Source: JASGJS01 sp047601185 (GTDB lineage Bacteria; Pseudomonadota; Gammaproteobacteria; JAURND01). From it: a stretch of 64,000 bases of DNA. The stretch covers positions 62,001 to 126,000 of the forward strand of contig JASGJS010000001.1 in assembly GCA_047601185.1 (NCBI GenBank), written 5' to 3'. A program made the position numbers and the translations under genes. Shown in pieces: positions 54,560-62,722 of the stretch. Position 1 is the first letter of the stretch. Each line of letters opens with the position of its first letter. The notes below the pieces were generated by a model. It saw only the letters and a program-made list of their open reading frames with translations, did not search any database and was not told the origin of the DNA.

Positions 54560-54605
54560 AGCGAGCTAGCAGCCCCCGCTCCCAGGCTCGAGCCTCATCA
54601 AGTTA
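54560..54605. repeat. REP element overlapping the 3' end of a Sel1 gene
   Basis: Forward copy with slightly altered core (AGCGAGCTAGCAGCCCCCGCT) and the tail CAGGCTCGAGCCTCATCA. The tail supplies the stop codon and last residues of the Sel1 gene ending at 54598. Confidence 0.75.
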
Positions 54606-56022
54606 AACCTAACGTCGAACTTTGAGGTTCTTTCGTCGTTTTTGAATTTTTCGATGTAGTTGACTGAGAACTTAAATGAAAAAATGACGCCCGTTGCTCA
54701 GAAGACCCCATTGGAGTTGGTAAGCTGGGGCTTGGATTAAAAATGCCAGAGCTACTGAGATCACGCTCAGACTGCTCAGCCTGCTCTTGTAGGTAGTCAA
54801 AAAACTGACTTTCTATCTGGGCACTTTTACCTGCAGGAAGGATACCTCTCTCCTCCGCTTCTTTATAATATTTTACCGACTCTCCCAAATTAGGTTTCAT
54901 TTCTCCTAACCCTTTTTCATAAATGAGTGCTAAGGCAAAAGATGCCCACGCAAATCCTTGCCTAGCAGCAGACTGATATAAAGAGACTATTTTTTGGGGA
55001 TTACAGGGATACTCATTATATTGATAAAGTCGCGCTAAATTATATTTTGCGAAAGGGTTTCCTTCATCAGCTGCTAATTCGTAACATTGTAGGGACATTT
55101 TTAAGTCTTGCTTTACATGCTGGCCTAATTCATACAATATACCTAACTGATTGTTAAGCCCAGATAATTCTTCATACTCACGATATAATTGGATGATTTT
55201 TTCAAAATCCTCTCGCCTCTCATATTGAGCCTTTAATTCTACCAAAGCCTGCATCAGTGTAGAGCCATCATGCTCTAATAGTTTTTTATAAAACACCCCT
55301 GCTTTTTTAAAATCTTGCACCACCAACACGCCTTTTGCATACATATTGCCCAGATAAATATTAGCAACTGGCAACCCCTTTTCTACAGCCAATTGATAGT
55401 TTCGTTCTGCTTCTAGCGGATTTTTTTCAATTTCAGATAAGTTCCCTAAGGAGATTAAAGCTTGATGGATTTGATGATCTGCGGCTTCTTGATATAATTT
55501 TTTAGCTTCCGGCAGGCTCCTTTCTACACCCATTCCGTTTTGATAATATTGACCCAGTTTGAGGGAGGCTTCAAAATTGTGTTGTTCTCTCGCCTTTTGA
55601 AAACATTGAATCGCTCTCTTTAAATCTCCATGACTCTCATTTTCGTGTCGATGGCGATTATAATTTTTCTCATATAATAATCCTGTTTGAAATAGCGCTT
55701 TCTTATGCCCCTTGACGTATGCATCCTTGTAAGTATATCCTGCGCTAACAAAATCTTCTTCGGTACCATAACCAAATTCATAACATAGCCCTAAAACATA
55801 ATGAGCTTCGACACTTCCTTTCGCAATTAAAGCTTTCGCGTCACTAAAAGCTTTTTTTCTCTCCGAAAGACTACTACTGTTCAACTTCGCGAGCATAAGA
55901 GCTTCTTGGCTTGTTAAATCAGAAGGATGATTGCTTGCGCCTAATTTTAATTTTTTATCAAGCTCTTGAGTCGTGGGAGATGTGGGTTTACGCTTTTTAG
56001 GTGCACCATTTTTTTGAAACAT
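54598..56022 (-). CDS. Sel1-repeat protein with SV40-like basic motif
   Basis: A 474-residue protein with about eight Sel1 repeats (roughly 70-400; e.g. AHYVLGLCYEFGYGTEED, ASLKLGQYYQNGMGVERS). The N-terminus contains APKKRKPTSP (residues 7-16), close to the classical nuclear import signal PKKKRKV. The last 60 residues are Ser/Thr-rich (SSQSTTSKNSKTTKEPQS). The stop codon lies in a REP element, so the original C-terminus may have been altered. No signal peptide. Candidate host-directed protein, by inference. Confidence 0.87.
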   Translation of the reverse strand: MFQKNGAPKKRKPTSPTTQELDKKLKLGASNHPSDLTSQEALMLAKLNSSSLSERKKAFSDAKALIAKGSVEAHYVLGLCYEFGYGTEEDFVSAGYTYKDAYVKGHKKALFQTGLLYEKNYNRHRHENESHGDLKRAIQCFQKAREQHNFEASLKLGQYYQNGMGVERSLPEAKKLYQEAADHQIHQALISLGNLSEIEKNPLEAERNYQLAVEKGLPVANIYLGNMYAKGVLVVQDFKKAGVFYKKLLEHDGSTLMQALVELKAQYERREDFEKIIQLYREYEELSGLNNQLGILYELGQHVKQDLKMSLQCYELAADEGNPFAKYNLARLYQYNEYPCNPQKIVSLYQSAARQGFAWASFALALIYEKGLGEMKPNLGESVKYYKEAEERGILPAGKSAQIESQFFDYLQEQAEQSERDLSSSGIFNPSPSLPTPMGSSEQRASFFHLSSQSTTSKNSKTTKEPQSSTLGLT

Positions 56023-56264
56023 TTTATACCTACCCTTAACTAAGATACAAAAGCTGCTTAAGCAACAATGGCCAAGACAATGATCTAGGACCAGCGGAAA
56101 AATTTGCTAAACTATACCATAAAATACTTATAAAAACATAATTTTTTATTGCAATAATCGCCATACATCGCTCCCTATCAAGCAGGCATTCAATCGGGAA
56201 AAATACCGTATTGGTTTCAGCGAACATTTTTAGCATACTGGATACGTTAACTGAGAAAGGCTTT

Positions 56265-56999
56265 ATGGTTCAATTCCTCTACCAACGTTTGCTACAATTT
56301 TGGCATGGGTTATTCCCCAGCTTTTGTTTGCTATGCCGTTTGCACAGCAGCGGGGGTCAATTGCTGTGTGTCGACTGTTATCGCAGCTTGCCCTGGCTAC
56401 AGGCTTGTTGTGTTCGATGTGGCAATGTGTTGTCTCACGCGGATTTAAATCTCTGTGGACATTGTCTAAAGCAGCCGCCTTTATGGCAAACGACGCTTGC
56501 TGCTTGCCAGTATCAAACACCCGTGATCACATTCATTCATCGCCTTAAATTTCAAAAACAATTGATTTATGCTCAGCTATTAGCCCAATTGTTACTGGGC
56601 AAATTACAAAGTTATTATCAATATCATGCGTTACCAGAATGTATTATTCCCGTGCCTTTACACCCGCAACGACTAAAAGAACGCGGCTTTAACCAAGTGG
56701 TGGAAATTGCGCGCATTCTCAGCAAAAAATTACAAATTCCTCTCAATAGATATCATGGTTTGCGGATTCATGCCACTTTACCCCAAGCGCATTTAAGTCA
56801 ATCACAGCGCCAACAAAATGTTACAAAAGCGTTTAAAATTCAACCCGGATTTAAATTTAAATATGTCGCGATTATAGATGATGTTGTCACGACAGGGAAT
56901 ACCATTCTGGCTTTTGCCCAGGCACTACGACAAGCCGGGGTAGAAAACATTGCCGTATGGTGTTGTGCCCATACCCAGATGCTAAAGAACGTGATATGA
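56265..56999 (+). CDS. ComF family phosphoribosyltransferase-like protein
   Basis: Start chosen at 56265 (MVQFLYQRLLQFWHGLFPSF) because AAAGG lies 4 bases upstream; the frame is open to 56211. The 244 residues have the N-terminal zinc-finger cysteines (CLLC, CVDC, CVRC, CGHC) and the PRTase site VAIIDDVVTTGNTILAFAQA. ComF proteins are needed for DNA uptake in competent bacteria; E. coli GntX is a relative. Its stop overlaps the next start as ATGA. Confidence 0.9.
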   Translation: MVQFLYQRLLQFWHGLFPSFCLLCRLHSSGGQLLCVDCYRSLPWLQACCVRCGNVLSHADLNLCGHCLKQPPLWQTTLAACQYQTPVITFIHRLKFQKQLIYAQLLAQLLLGKLQSYYQYHALPECIIPVPLHPQRLKERGFNQVVEIARILSKKLQIPLNRYHGLRIHATLPQAHLSQSQRQQNVTKAFKIQPGFKFKYVAIIDDVVTTGNTILAFAQALRQAGVENIAVWCCAHTQMLKNVI

Positions 57000-58021
57000 T
57001 GCAAGCCCATTTGGTTGAGCTTTTTGAAGGCCAGAGTATGTCAGAATTTCAAGATTGGTTAACTCAGCAATTACACATCCCCATCCGACACATTGCTCCC
57101 TTAGCGCCCGATGCGGGCTTTCGACGATACTATCGTTTGCAATTGGCGGATAACACCTCCCTGATTGCTGTCGACTCACCACCTGCCACTGAAAATAATG
57201 CTGCGTTTGTCGCCATTGCTCAATTATTTGCGCAAAAAAACTTATGCGTGCCGACTATTTTGGCAGCCGATATTGATAAGGGATATTTACTCCTGAGCGA
57301 CTTAGGCGATCGGCATTATCATGAGCATCTCACCCTAGCAACCGCCGACGCGCTTTATGGATCTGCTATCGAAAAACTGCTGCACATTCAAACCATTGCG
57401 CAAACTCAGGACTGGCAGTTTCCATTGTTTAACCACGCCTTATTAATGGAAGAATTAACGAGATTTCAGGAATGGTATCTCGTTAAACATTTACAATTGG
57501 ACTTGACAGCTGAAGACCATAGGGTTTTAGAAACTGCCTTTACTCTATTAGTGAATTCTGCTTTAGAACAACCACAAGTGTGTGTGCATAGAGATTATCA
57601 TTCGCGCAATTTAATGGTGATGCCACAGAATGAAGTGGGGATTTTGGATTTTCAAGATGCGGTGTGGGGGCCGATCACCTATGATTTAGTGTCTTTATTG
57701 CGTGATCGTTATTTTGACTGGCCGGCTGAAAAAATATCGCAATGGGTTTTGAGCTATTACGCACAAGCACAGGCCGCTCAGTTGCTACCTTTATCGGTTT
57801 CTCAAGCCCAATTTTTGCAATGGTTTGATTGGATGGGACTACAACGACATTTAAAGATGCTGTATATTTTTGCCCGAAAATGGCATAGGGACCATAATCC
57901 TAATTATTTAGCGATTATGCCAAGGAGTTTGGCATTTGTTAAAGCAGCGGTTCAGGGTTATAAGGAATTTGAACCGTTGGATAGATTATTGATTCAGTAT
58001 CGAGTTTATGAAGAAGGGTAG
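56996..58021 (+). CDS. AmgK-like sugar kinase (aminoglycoside phosphotransferase fold)
   Basis: The start at 56996 overlaps the comF stop (a second ATG follows), giving 341 residues. Kinase motifs are CVHRDYHSRNLMV (catalytic Asp), VGILDFQDAVWGP (DFG-like) and an N-terminal nucleotide lobe with FRRYYRLQLADNTSLIAVDS. This resembles AmgK, which phosphorylates N-acetylmuramate in cell-wall recycling, usually next to murU; murU is not here. The family is secure, the substrate less so. Confidence 0.82.
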   Translation: MMQAHLVELFEGQSMSEFQDWLTQQLHIPIRHIAPLAPDAGFRRYYRLQLADNTSLIAVDSPPATENNAAFVAIAQLFAQKNLCVPTILAADIDKGYLLLSDLGDRHYHEHLTLATADALYGSAIEKLLHIQTIAQTQDWQFPLFNHALLMEELTRFQEWYLVKHLQLDLTAEDHRVLETAFTLLVNSALEQPQVCVHRDYHSRNLMVMPQNEVGILDFQDAVWGPITYDLVSLLRDRYFDWPAEKISQWVLSYYAQAQAAQLLPLSVSQAQFLQWFDWMGLQRHLKMLYIFARKWHRDHNPNYLAIMPRSLAFVKAAVQGYKEFEPLDRLLIQYRVYEEG

Positions 58022-58034
58022 TGGGGGTTTTGTT

Positions 58035-58097
58035 ACCCCTCATCCGCCCTATCGGGCACCTTCTCCCACAAGGGGAGAAGGAAACAGCTCGCCACTC
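58035..58097. repeat. 65-base dispersed repeat, reverse copy
   Basis: A well-preserved reverse copy with both stems intact (GCCC-TATC-GGGC and CTTCTCCC/GGGGAGAAG). It follows the AmgK-like gene and may end its transcript. Confidence 0.82.
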
Positions 58098-58177
58098 CCA
58101 TCTTCCAGAATCAGATCACTTTTAGGCGCTTAAGGATTGAGATCACGAACATCATTCTTTCTGTCAGGAGCTAAGGT

Positions 58178-60802
58178 ATGAGCAAATCGCCCTCTGAATC
58201 CAAATTCCCAAGTAAACTTAAGCAATATATTGATCAATTGTTTGAATTAATTGGTACTATTTCTGATCCACCCCTATCTGCAGAGCAAATCGAAAAAATA
58301 CAAGCACATATTGCAAAGCCCTGCTTAAATGAATTTGAAAAACCTTTTGAATTTTCGAGCATCCAAGAATGTTTTGGACAACGATTTGACTGCCTCCAAA
58401 ATTCTCGAAACAAGCATTTTTTATTCCGTGGATTTCAGGCTTTAATGAGAGGACTTAAAGAAGACAGCCCTTTCTTTTTAAGAGGAACTATTAAAAATAA
58501 CCCCTGGGCTAAGTTGTTTTATTTACATTATGCTAAAGAGGTCGGCTTTCGGCAGCAATTGATAAACTTGATCAAGAGAGATACTAAAGCGCCCTATGAT
58601 TTTTCTGATCTAAAAAACAGTTTCATACAAATGGAGCCCATTTTTGAATATATATTGAAACATGATAATTTTCAAAAAAATAAATTCCAATCTGAAATTT
58701 TTTCTTCTGTCACTCCAGTCACTATACCTATTAAAACGGGTTCTTCCCCACCAAAAAAATCATCTAGCGTAACCAGAAGCTTCATTCGAATTTTTTGTTT
58801 TCCAGTTCTTGCCCCTTATCATAAAATTGACTTTAAAAATTCCGGTCAAAAAGAAAATATAGATGAACTTAGAAAACTATTTACACCTGTTAAAGCACAT
58901 CTGCCCCCCCCAGAAAATAAACCCGCATCCTCTCCCTCATCACCCTATCCAACGCGCAAAAAAAGTCTCAGCCACAGCCCAAGGACGCCACGCTCTCCTG
59001 GGCTTACCAGAACCCTGAGCCCTAGATCACCAGCACCTGGGACTGGAGCCACTTCCTTAAGAAAAAATAGTTTAAGCAGCAGCTCAGACACCAGTAGTCC
59101 AAGATTCAGTCCTAGAATAAGCCCAACCGTCGGCGGCCAAACATTTTTCCCATCCCCCCCGAGTTCAGATCTCACCACCCGAAAAAGAAGTCTTTCAGAC
59201 ATACAAGTGAAGGATGAAAAAACACAATGCCAAGAATTTATTGGGGAGTTAAACCAGATAACCAAAATGGGGATACCCGTTTCTTCTACTTTAACAACTC
59301 ACCCATTCAATACGTTCACGCCCGATCTTTCAGAGCGTGCGTCTTTTGAAACCGCTTTTGAGCTCGCTTTAAAGGAGGATAAACAAAAAAATAACAGGGA
59401 ACTGGAAGACCATTCGCAAAAAATATTTTCCTATTGCCAAATTGTATTTAATACCTTTGACACAGGTGATTTCTTTTTAAACCATTACACAAAATTCAAT
59501 TTCTGCGCAGAACTCCTTTATGTCCAATTTGCTAAACAAGTGGGTTTTTATGAGGCGCTTTTACAGTTAAATCCATCTGCTGAGATTGAAGAATCTAAAA
59601 AATTCACTGAAGCTTTTGAAAAAATGCGAAGCGTTTTTGCGTTAGCCTTAAAACATCCTACTTTTTCTTTAGACACGGATTTAGATGAGAGCGAAAAAGT
59701 CAAAAAAATTGCCGGGGTTTTATGCTTTCCTATTATTTCGCGACGTAGCTTACTCGCTCGTAGCGAATCACGGCGCAGCCTGCACACTTCAAGTGAATCT
59801 CATTTATTCCCTATTCCTGAAGGATCTTGCGAGACCTCTCCGAAAGATTCTAAAGATTCTCCTGAACAAACCACACGCGTTGTCGGGCAGGGAGAGTTTA
59901 CAGAATTTAACACGACTAAGTCTTCAGAATCTTTGGAAAAAAAATCCAGTGTATCGGAGCAGAAAGAAAAATTACCTGTATGGGAGCAACCTGTCGTTTT
60001 AGAGCAATTTAAAACGCTGCTACCATTGGTTCCAGAAGCAGCTTATGAAAGATTTGAAAAAAGCCAGTTACACCCATTACCCAGAACAGACTCTTCCAGT
60101 TCAATGGGCTCCAGCTCTCCTGCCAGTTCTCCTTCAATAGAAACCAGAACTTTTACGCCAGACCCTGTAACTAACCCGCCGCCAAACCCAGTCGTTCATA
60201 TAGACACCCCCACACCTTATTTTCGAACGTTAGGAGACTCTCAAGGCCAAACTGACGCTAGCCCTCTAGCGTTGGGAACTCGATCTATAGAATCTAAAGA
60301 ACCCGAGCATCCACCCACACCAGTTACAAATTCTGAACCTGGTGCTGAAAATTCAGCACCTACCCCACCTGACAATTCTCAAGCTACATTCGTCGGTTCT
60401 GGACCCTCGGAGTCAAAATTAGCTTCATCACCTCCGACCTCACCTACAGATAACCCTCAATTTAACGCACCAGGGGAAGGCCTCACAACACCGCTCCTCA
60501 CTGTCGATACAGGCTCAGATGAAATACAAATAGGTTTCTTCAAAAAACATAAAAAAGCGCTTTACCTCACAATGAGCGCGGAATTGGCGATAGGTTTTTC
60601 AATCCTTGCACTTGCCACCTATTCGCATTTTGCCGGACAAAATTTATTGCTGCACCCTGTGCCGATGATTGATTTGCCGACATACCAAGCAGCACTTTGT
60701 TTGGCGGGGGCAATTGCGGTGATGAGTGTGGTTTATTTGGCGGGGTGTAAAGTTCGGGAGACGTATTGTGCGCCGGCGGATGAGATATCTTCTCCAAAGT
60801 GA
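58178..60802 (+). CDS. Large hypothetical protein with internal duplication and membrane hairpin; candidate effector
   Basis: An 874-residue protein of no known family. A helical module at about 95-165 (FFLRGTIKNN, LFYLHYAKEVGF, FEYILKHDNF) is repeated at about 430-500 (FFLNHYTKFN, LLYVQFAKQVGF, FALALKHPTF), each followed by an FCFPV/LCFPI strand. The modules are joined by disordered Ser/Pro-rich linkers (SPRSPAPG, SSSSDTSSPRFSPR). Near the end are two membrane segments (about 795-816 and 838-858), then GCKVRETYC and a short tail. No signal peptide. The plan fits an effector placed in a host membrane; inference only. GGAG precedes the ATG. Confidence 0.75.
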   Translation: MSKSPSESKFPSKLKQYIDQLFELIGTISDPPLSAEQIEKIQAHIAKPCLNEFEKPFEFSSIQECFGQRFDCLQNSRNKHFLFRGFQALMRGLKEDSPFFLRGTIKNNPWAKLFYLHYAKEVGFRQQLINLIKRDTKAPYDFSDLKNSFIQMEPIFEYILKHDNFQKNKFQSEIFSSVTPVTIPIKTGSSPPKKSSSVTRSFIRIFCFPVLAPYHKIDFKNSGQKENIDELRKLFTPVKAHLPPPENKPASSPSSPYPTRKKSLSHSPRTPRSPGLTRTLSPRSPAPGTGATSLRKNSLSSSSDTSSPRFSPRISPTVGGQTFFPSPPSSDLTTRKRSLSDIQVKDEKTQCQEFIGELNQITKMGIPVSSTLTTHPFNTFTPDLSERASFETAFELALKEDKQKNNRELEDHSQKIFSYCQIVFNTFDTGDFFLNHYTKFNFCAELLYVQFAKQVGFYEALLQLNPSAEIEESKKFTEAFEKMRSVFALALKHPTFSLDTDLDESEKVKKIAGVLCFPIISRRSLLARSESRRSLHTSSESHLFPIPEGSCETSPKDSKDSPEQTTRVVGQGEFTEFNTTKSSESLEKKSSVSEQKEKLPVWEQPVVLEQFKTLLPLVPEAAYERFEKSQLHPLPRTDSSSSMGSSSPASSPSIETRTFTPDPVTNPPPNPVVHIDTPTPYFRTLGDSQGQTDASPLALGTRSIESKEPEHPPTPVTNSEPGAENSAPTPPDNSQATFVGSGPSESKLASSPPTSPTDNPQFNAPGEGLTTPLLTVDTGSDEIQIGFFKKHKKALYLTMSAELAIGFSILALATYSHFAGQNLLLHPVPMIDLPTYQAALCLAGAIAVMSVVYLAGCKVRETYCAPADEISSPK

Positions 60803-60863
60803 GATGAGTTGTATCCAATCAGCAACATCCTAAGGAAAGCTTGAGTTTAAAATATAGGCAGGA

Positions 60864-60959
60864 GGCGTCGTCCTCGCAGGATGCGGGGATCCAGATTACA
60901 AGGATGTAAAGTTTCGCTTCCTGCAGACTGGATCCCGGCATCCATGCCGGGACGACGCC
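60864..60959. repeat. Large inverted repeat, GGCGTCGTCC...GGACGACGCC
   Basis: Arms of about 31 bases (60864-60894 and 60928-60959) match apart from a few bases and enclose a 33-base spacer. The right arm itself holds the hairpin CCCGGCATCCATGCCGGG. Similar GTCGTCC...GGATCCAG palindromes are common dispersed elements in other proteobacteria. It lies between the converging effector candidate and kdsB. Only one copy is in this window. Confidence 0.8.
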
Positions 60960-61011
60960 GAGGCTTTTAAGCCTCATCTACAGTTCCTAGCGGCTCTAAG
61001 TCTCGTTGCAA

Positions 61012-61779
61012 TTAACGTTTGCCTTTCAGCAATTGAATAACTTGCTTTAAATCCGCTTCAGTATTGACATCGATGGGGACGCCTGCATGAGCTTCGGTTA
61101 AGTGGACGCGGCCGCCATTCCAGAGCACTCTTAATTGCTCGAGCTGCTCCATTTCTTCTAGAGGTGACACTTCCCATTCCATATATTCTTGTAAAAAATT
61201 CACGCGATAGGCATAAATTCCCACATGACGAAAATGGGCGGTCATTAATTTTTGGTTTTTTTCGGGAGGCATGTGGAAATGTTCCCTGTCCCATGCCACG
61301 GGGGCGCGGCTAAAATATAAGGCATAGCCACGTTTATTCATCACCACTTTGACGTGATGCGGGTTGAATAATTCTTCGATGGTTTTAATAGGTTCGTAGA
61401 GGGTGGCGACGCGGGCGTTGGGATATTTTTCTAAATCTTCTGCGACTTGTCGAATAACTGAAGGCGGCACTAAAGGCTCATCGCCCTGTAAGTTGACGAT
61501 GATATCATCTTCAAGATAACCCAATGCGACAACGGCTTCGGCCAAACGTTCTGTGCCGCTTCGATGTTCTGGTGCTGTCATACAAACGGTTGCGCCAAAA
61601 CCTTCTGCGGCTTTACGAATTCGGTCATCATCAGTGGCAATGATCACGTCTTCGGCGCCACTTTCGGCGGCACGCTCGTAGACGTGTTGAATCATGGGTT
61701 TGCCGAGAATATCTGCTAAAACTTTACCGGGAAATCGAGTTGATGCGAATCTTGCTGGAATGATGACTTTAAAACCCAT
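61012..61779 (-). CDS. kdsB: 3-deoxy-manno-octulosonate cytidylyltransferase
   Basis: Activates Kdo for lipopolysaccharide core synthesis, so the cell has an LPS outer membrane. The 255-residue protein has IIPARFASTRFPGKVLADIL, VNLQGDEPLVPP and YFSRAPVAWDRE plus HVGIYAYRVNFL. It follows the ycaR gene by 12 bases, as in the lpxK-ycaR-kdsB order of enterobacteria; lpxK itself is not adjacent here. Confidence 0.97.
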   Translation of the reverse strand: MGFKVIIPARFASTRFPGKVLADILGKPMIQHVYERAAESGAEDVIIATDDDRIRKAAEGFGATVCMTAPEHRSGTERLAEAVVALGYLEDDIIVNLQGDEPLVPPSVIRQVAEDLEKYPNARVATLYEPIKTIEELFNPHHVKVVMNKRGYALYFSRAPVAWDREHFHMPPEKNQKLMTAHFRHVGIYAYRVNFLQEYMEWEVSPLEEMEQLEQLRVLWNGGRVHLTEAHAGVPIDVNTEADLKQVIQLLKGKR

Positions 61780-61791
61780 ACACTTCTCCCC

Positions 61792-61959
61792 TCAGTCAGT
61801 AATACAACGCGCCTGCTCTTCTAGCATGACAGGAATCTGATCGCGAATAGGATAAGCCAGTTTGTCTACCTGACAGATGAGTTCTTGCGAATCTTTGGAA
61901 TACAGCAACTTCCCTTTGCAAACTGGGCAAGCGAGTATATCTAACAATTTACCATCCAC
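61792..61959 (-). CDS. ycaR: Trm112/YcaR family small zinc-ribbon-like protein
   Basis: A 55-residue gene with a GTG start at 61959; AAGAGG lies 9 bases upstream. The protein, MDGKLLDILACPVCKGKLLY followed by SKDSQELICQVDKLAYPIRD and QIPVMLEEQARCITD, is nearly the E. coli YcaR pattern (LLEIIACPVCNGKL, AFPLRDGIPVLLE). One CxxC pair is kept. The function of YcaR is unsettled; eukaryotic Trm112 relatives activate methyltransferases. It precedes kdsB in the conserved order, which confirms the call. Confidence 0.93.
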   Translation of the reverse strand: MDGKLLDILACPVCKGKLLYSKDSQELICQVDKLAYPIRDQIPVMLEEQARCITD

Positions 61960-61975
61960 AATACCAAACCTCTTA

Positions 61976-62052
61976 TGGTCGGGACGGCAGGATTTGAACC
62001 TGCGACCCCTTGCACCCCATGCAAGTGCGCTACCAAACTGCGCTACGCCCCG
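61976..62052 (-). tRNA. tRNA-Pro (anticodon GGG)
   Basis: Read leftward from 62052: CGGGGCGTAGCGCAGTTTGG. A 77-base cloverleaf with the anticodon loop ATGGGGT (anticodon GGG), T arm GGTTCAAATCC and an encoded CCA. Its first 10 bases overlap the 3' end of the merR gene. Confidence 0.96.
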
Positions 62053-62438
62053 GTTGGTTGTAATTCCGTTACGATGCCTTCTAATTCCGTTAATAAATTT
62101 CGTAATTTTGCCAAAGTCCCTTGAGGTTTAACAGTGCTCTGCTGTAATTGCGAACGTGCGCCCTCAATGGTAAAACCTTGTAAATACAATAAATCTTTAA
62201 TTTTAACAACTAATAAAACATCTTTACGTTGATAAAAGCGCCGATTACCTTTACGTTTAACTGGTTGTAGTTGGAAAAACTCTTGCTCCCAAAACCGTAA
62301 CACGTGCGGCTTTAAGTCACAAAGCTTGGCGACTTCACCAATATTAAAATACAACTTGTTCGGAATCGAAACAGTTTCTGGGTTTTGCCTGTTAACTGCT
62401 GGGCAATTCCTCAGGTTCTTCCCTGGATTGTCTTGCAT
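62043..62438 (-). CDS. MerR family transcriptional regulator
   Basis: A 131-residue protein with the MerR winged helix (YFNIGEVAKLCDLKPHVLRF, WEQEFFQLQPVKRKGNRRFY) and a coiled-coil. Genes of this type regularly follow pheST-ihfA in gammaproteobacteria; the ligand is unknown. No effector-binding cysteines are seen. The ATG at 62438 overlaps ihfA by 47 bases, more than usual. The stop TAG is inside tRNA-Pro (bases 8-10 of the tRNA). Confidence 0.9.
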   Translation of the reverse strand: MQDNPGKNLRNCPAVNRQNPETVSIPNKLYFNIGEVAKLCDLKPHVLRFWEQEFFQLQPVKRKGNRRFYQRKDVLLVVKIKDLLYLQGFTIEGARSQLQQSTVKPQGTLAKLRNLLTELEGIVTELQPTGA

Positions 62439-62718
62439 AGGTGCCTACCTTGGCTTTAAGTTTTTCCCCCGCCTTAAAAGTCACCACGGTTCTGGGAGAA
62501 ATAGTGGCTTCCTCACCAGTTCTAGGATTCCTTCCAGGACGTTCCCCTTTCTTTCGCAAGCTAAACACACCAAAACCTGATAATTTAACTTCCTCTCCTT
62601 GTTGTAACACTTCACTGATTTCAGTAAAAAGCGATTCCACCACATCTTTGGCTTCGCGCTTATTAATGCCAAGCGTTTTATGCAAATGCTCGACCAATTC
62701 CGCTTTTGTCAGTGCCAT
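62392..62718 (-). CDS. ihfA: Integration host factor subunit alpha
   Basis: The 108-residue protein starts MALTKAELVEHLHKTLGINK and has KLSGFGVFSLRKKGERPGRN with the intercalating proline in GRNPRTGE. It is the partner of IhfB at 51113. The C-terminus is about 8 residues longer than in E. coli. It follows pheT by 4 bases, the usual gene order. Confidence 0.96.
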   Translation of the reverse strand: MALTKAELVEHLHKTLGINKREAKDVVESLFTEISEVLQQGEEVKLSGFGVFSLRKKGERPGRNPRTGEEATISPRTVVTFKAGEKLKAKVGTYARQSREEPEELPSS

Positions 62719-62722
62719 TGAG

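Noticed and set aside
60864..60959. Large inverted repeat as an insertion sequence
   Set aside because: The spacer is only 33 bases and carries no gene; it fits a dispersed palindrome better.
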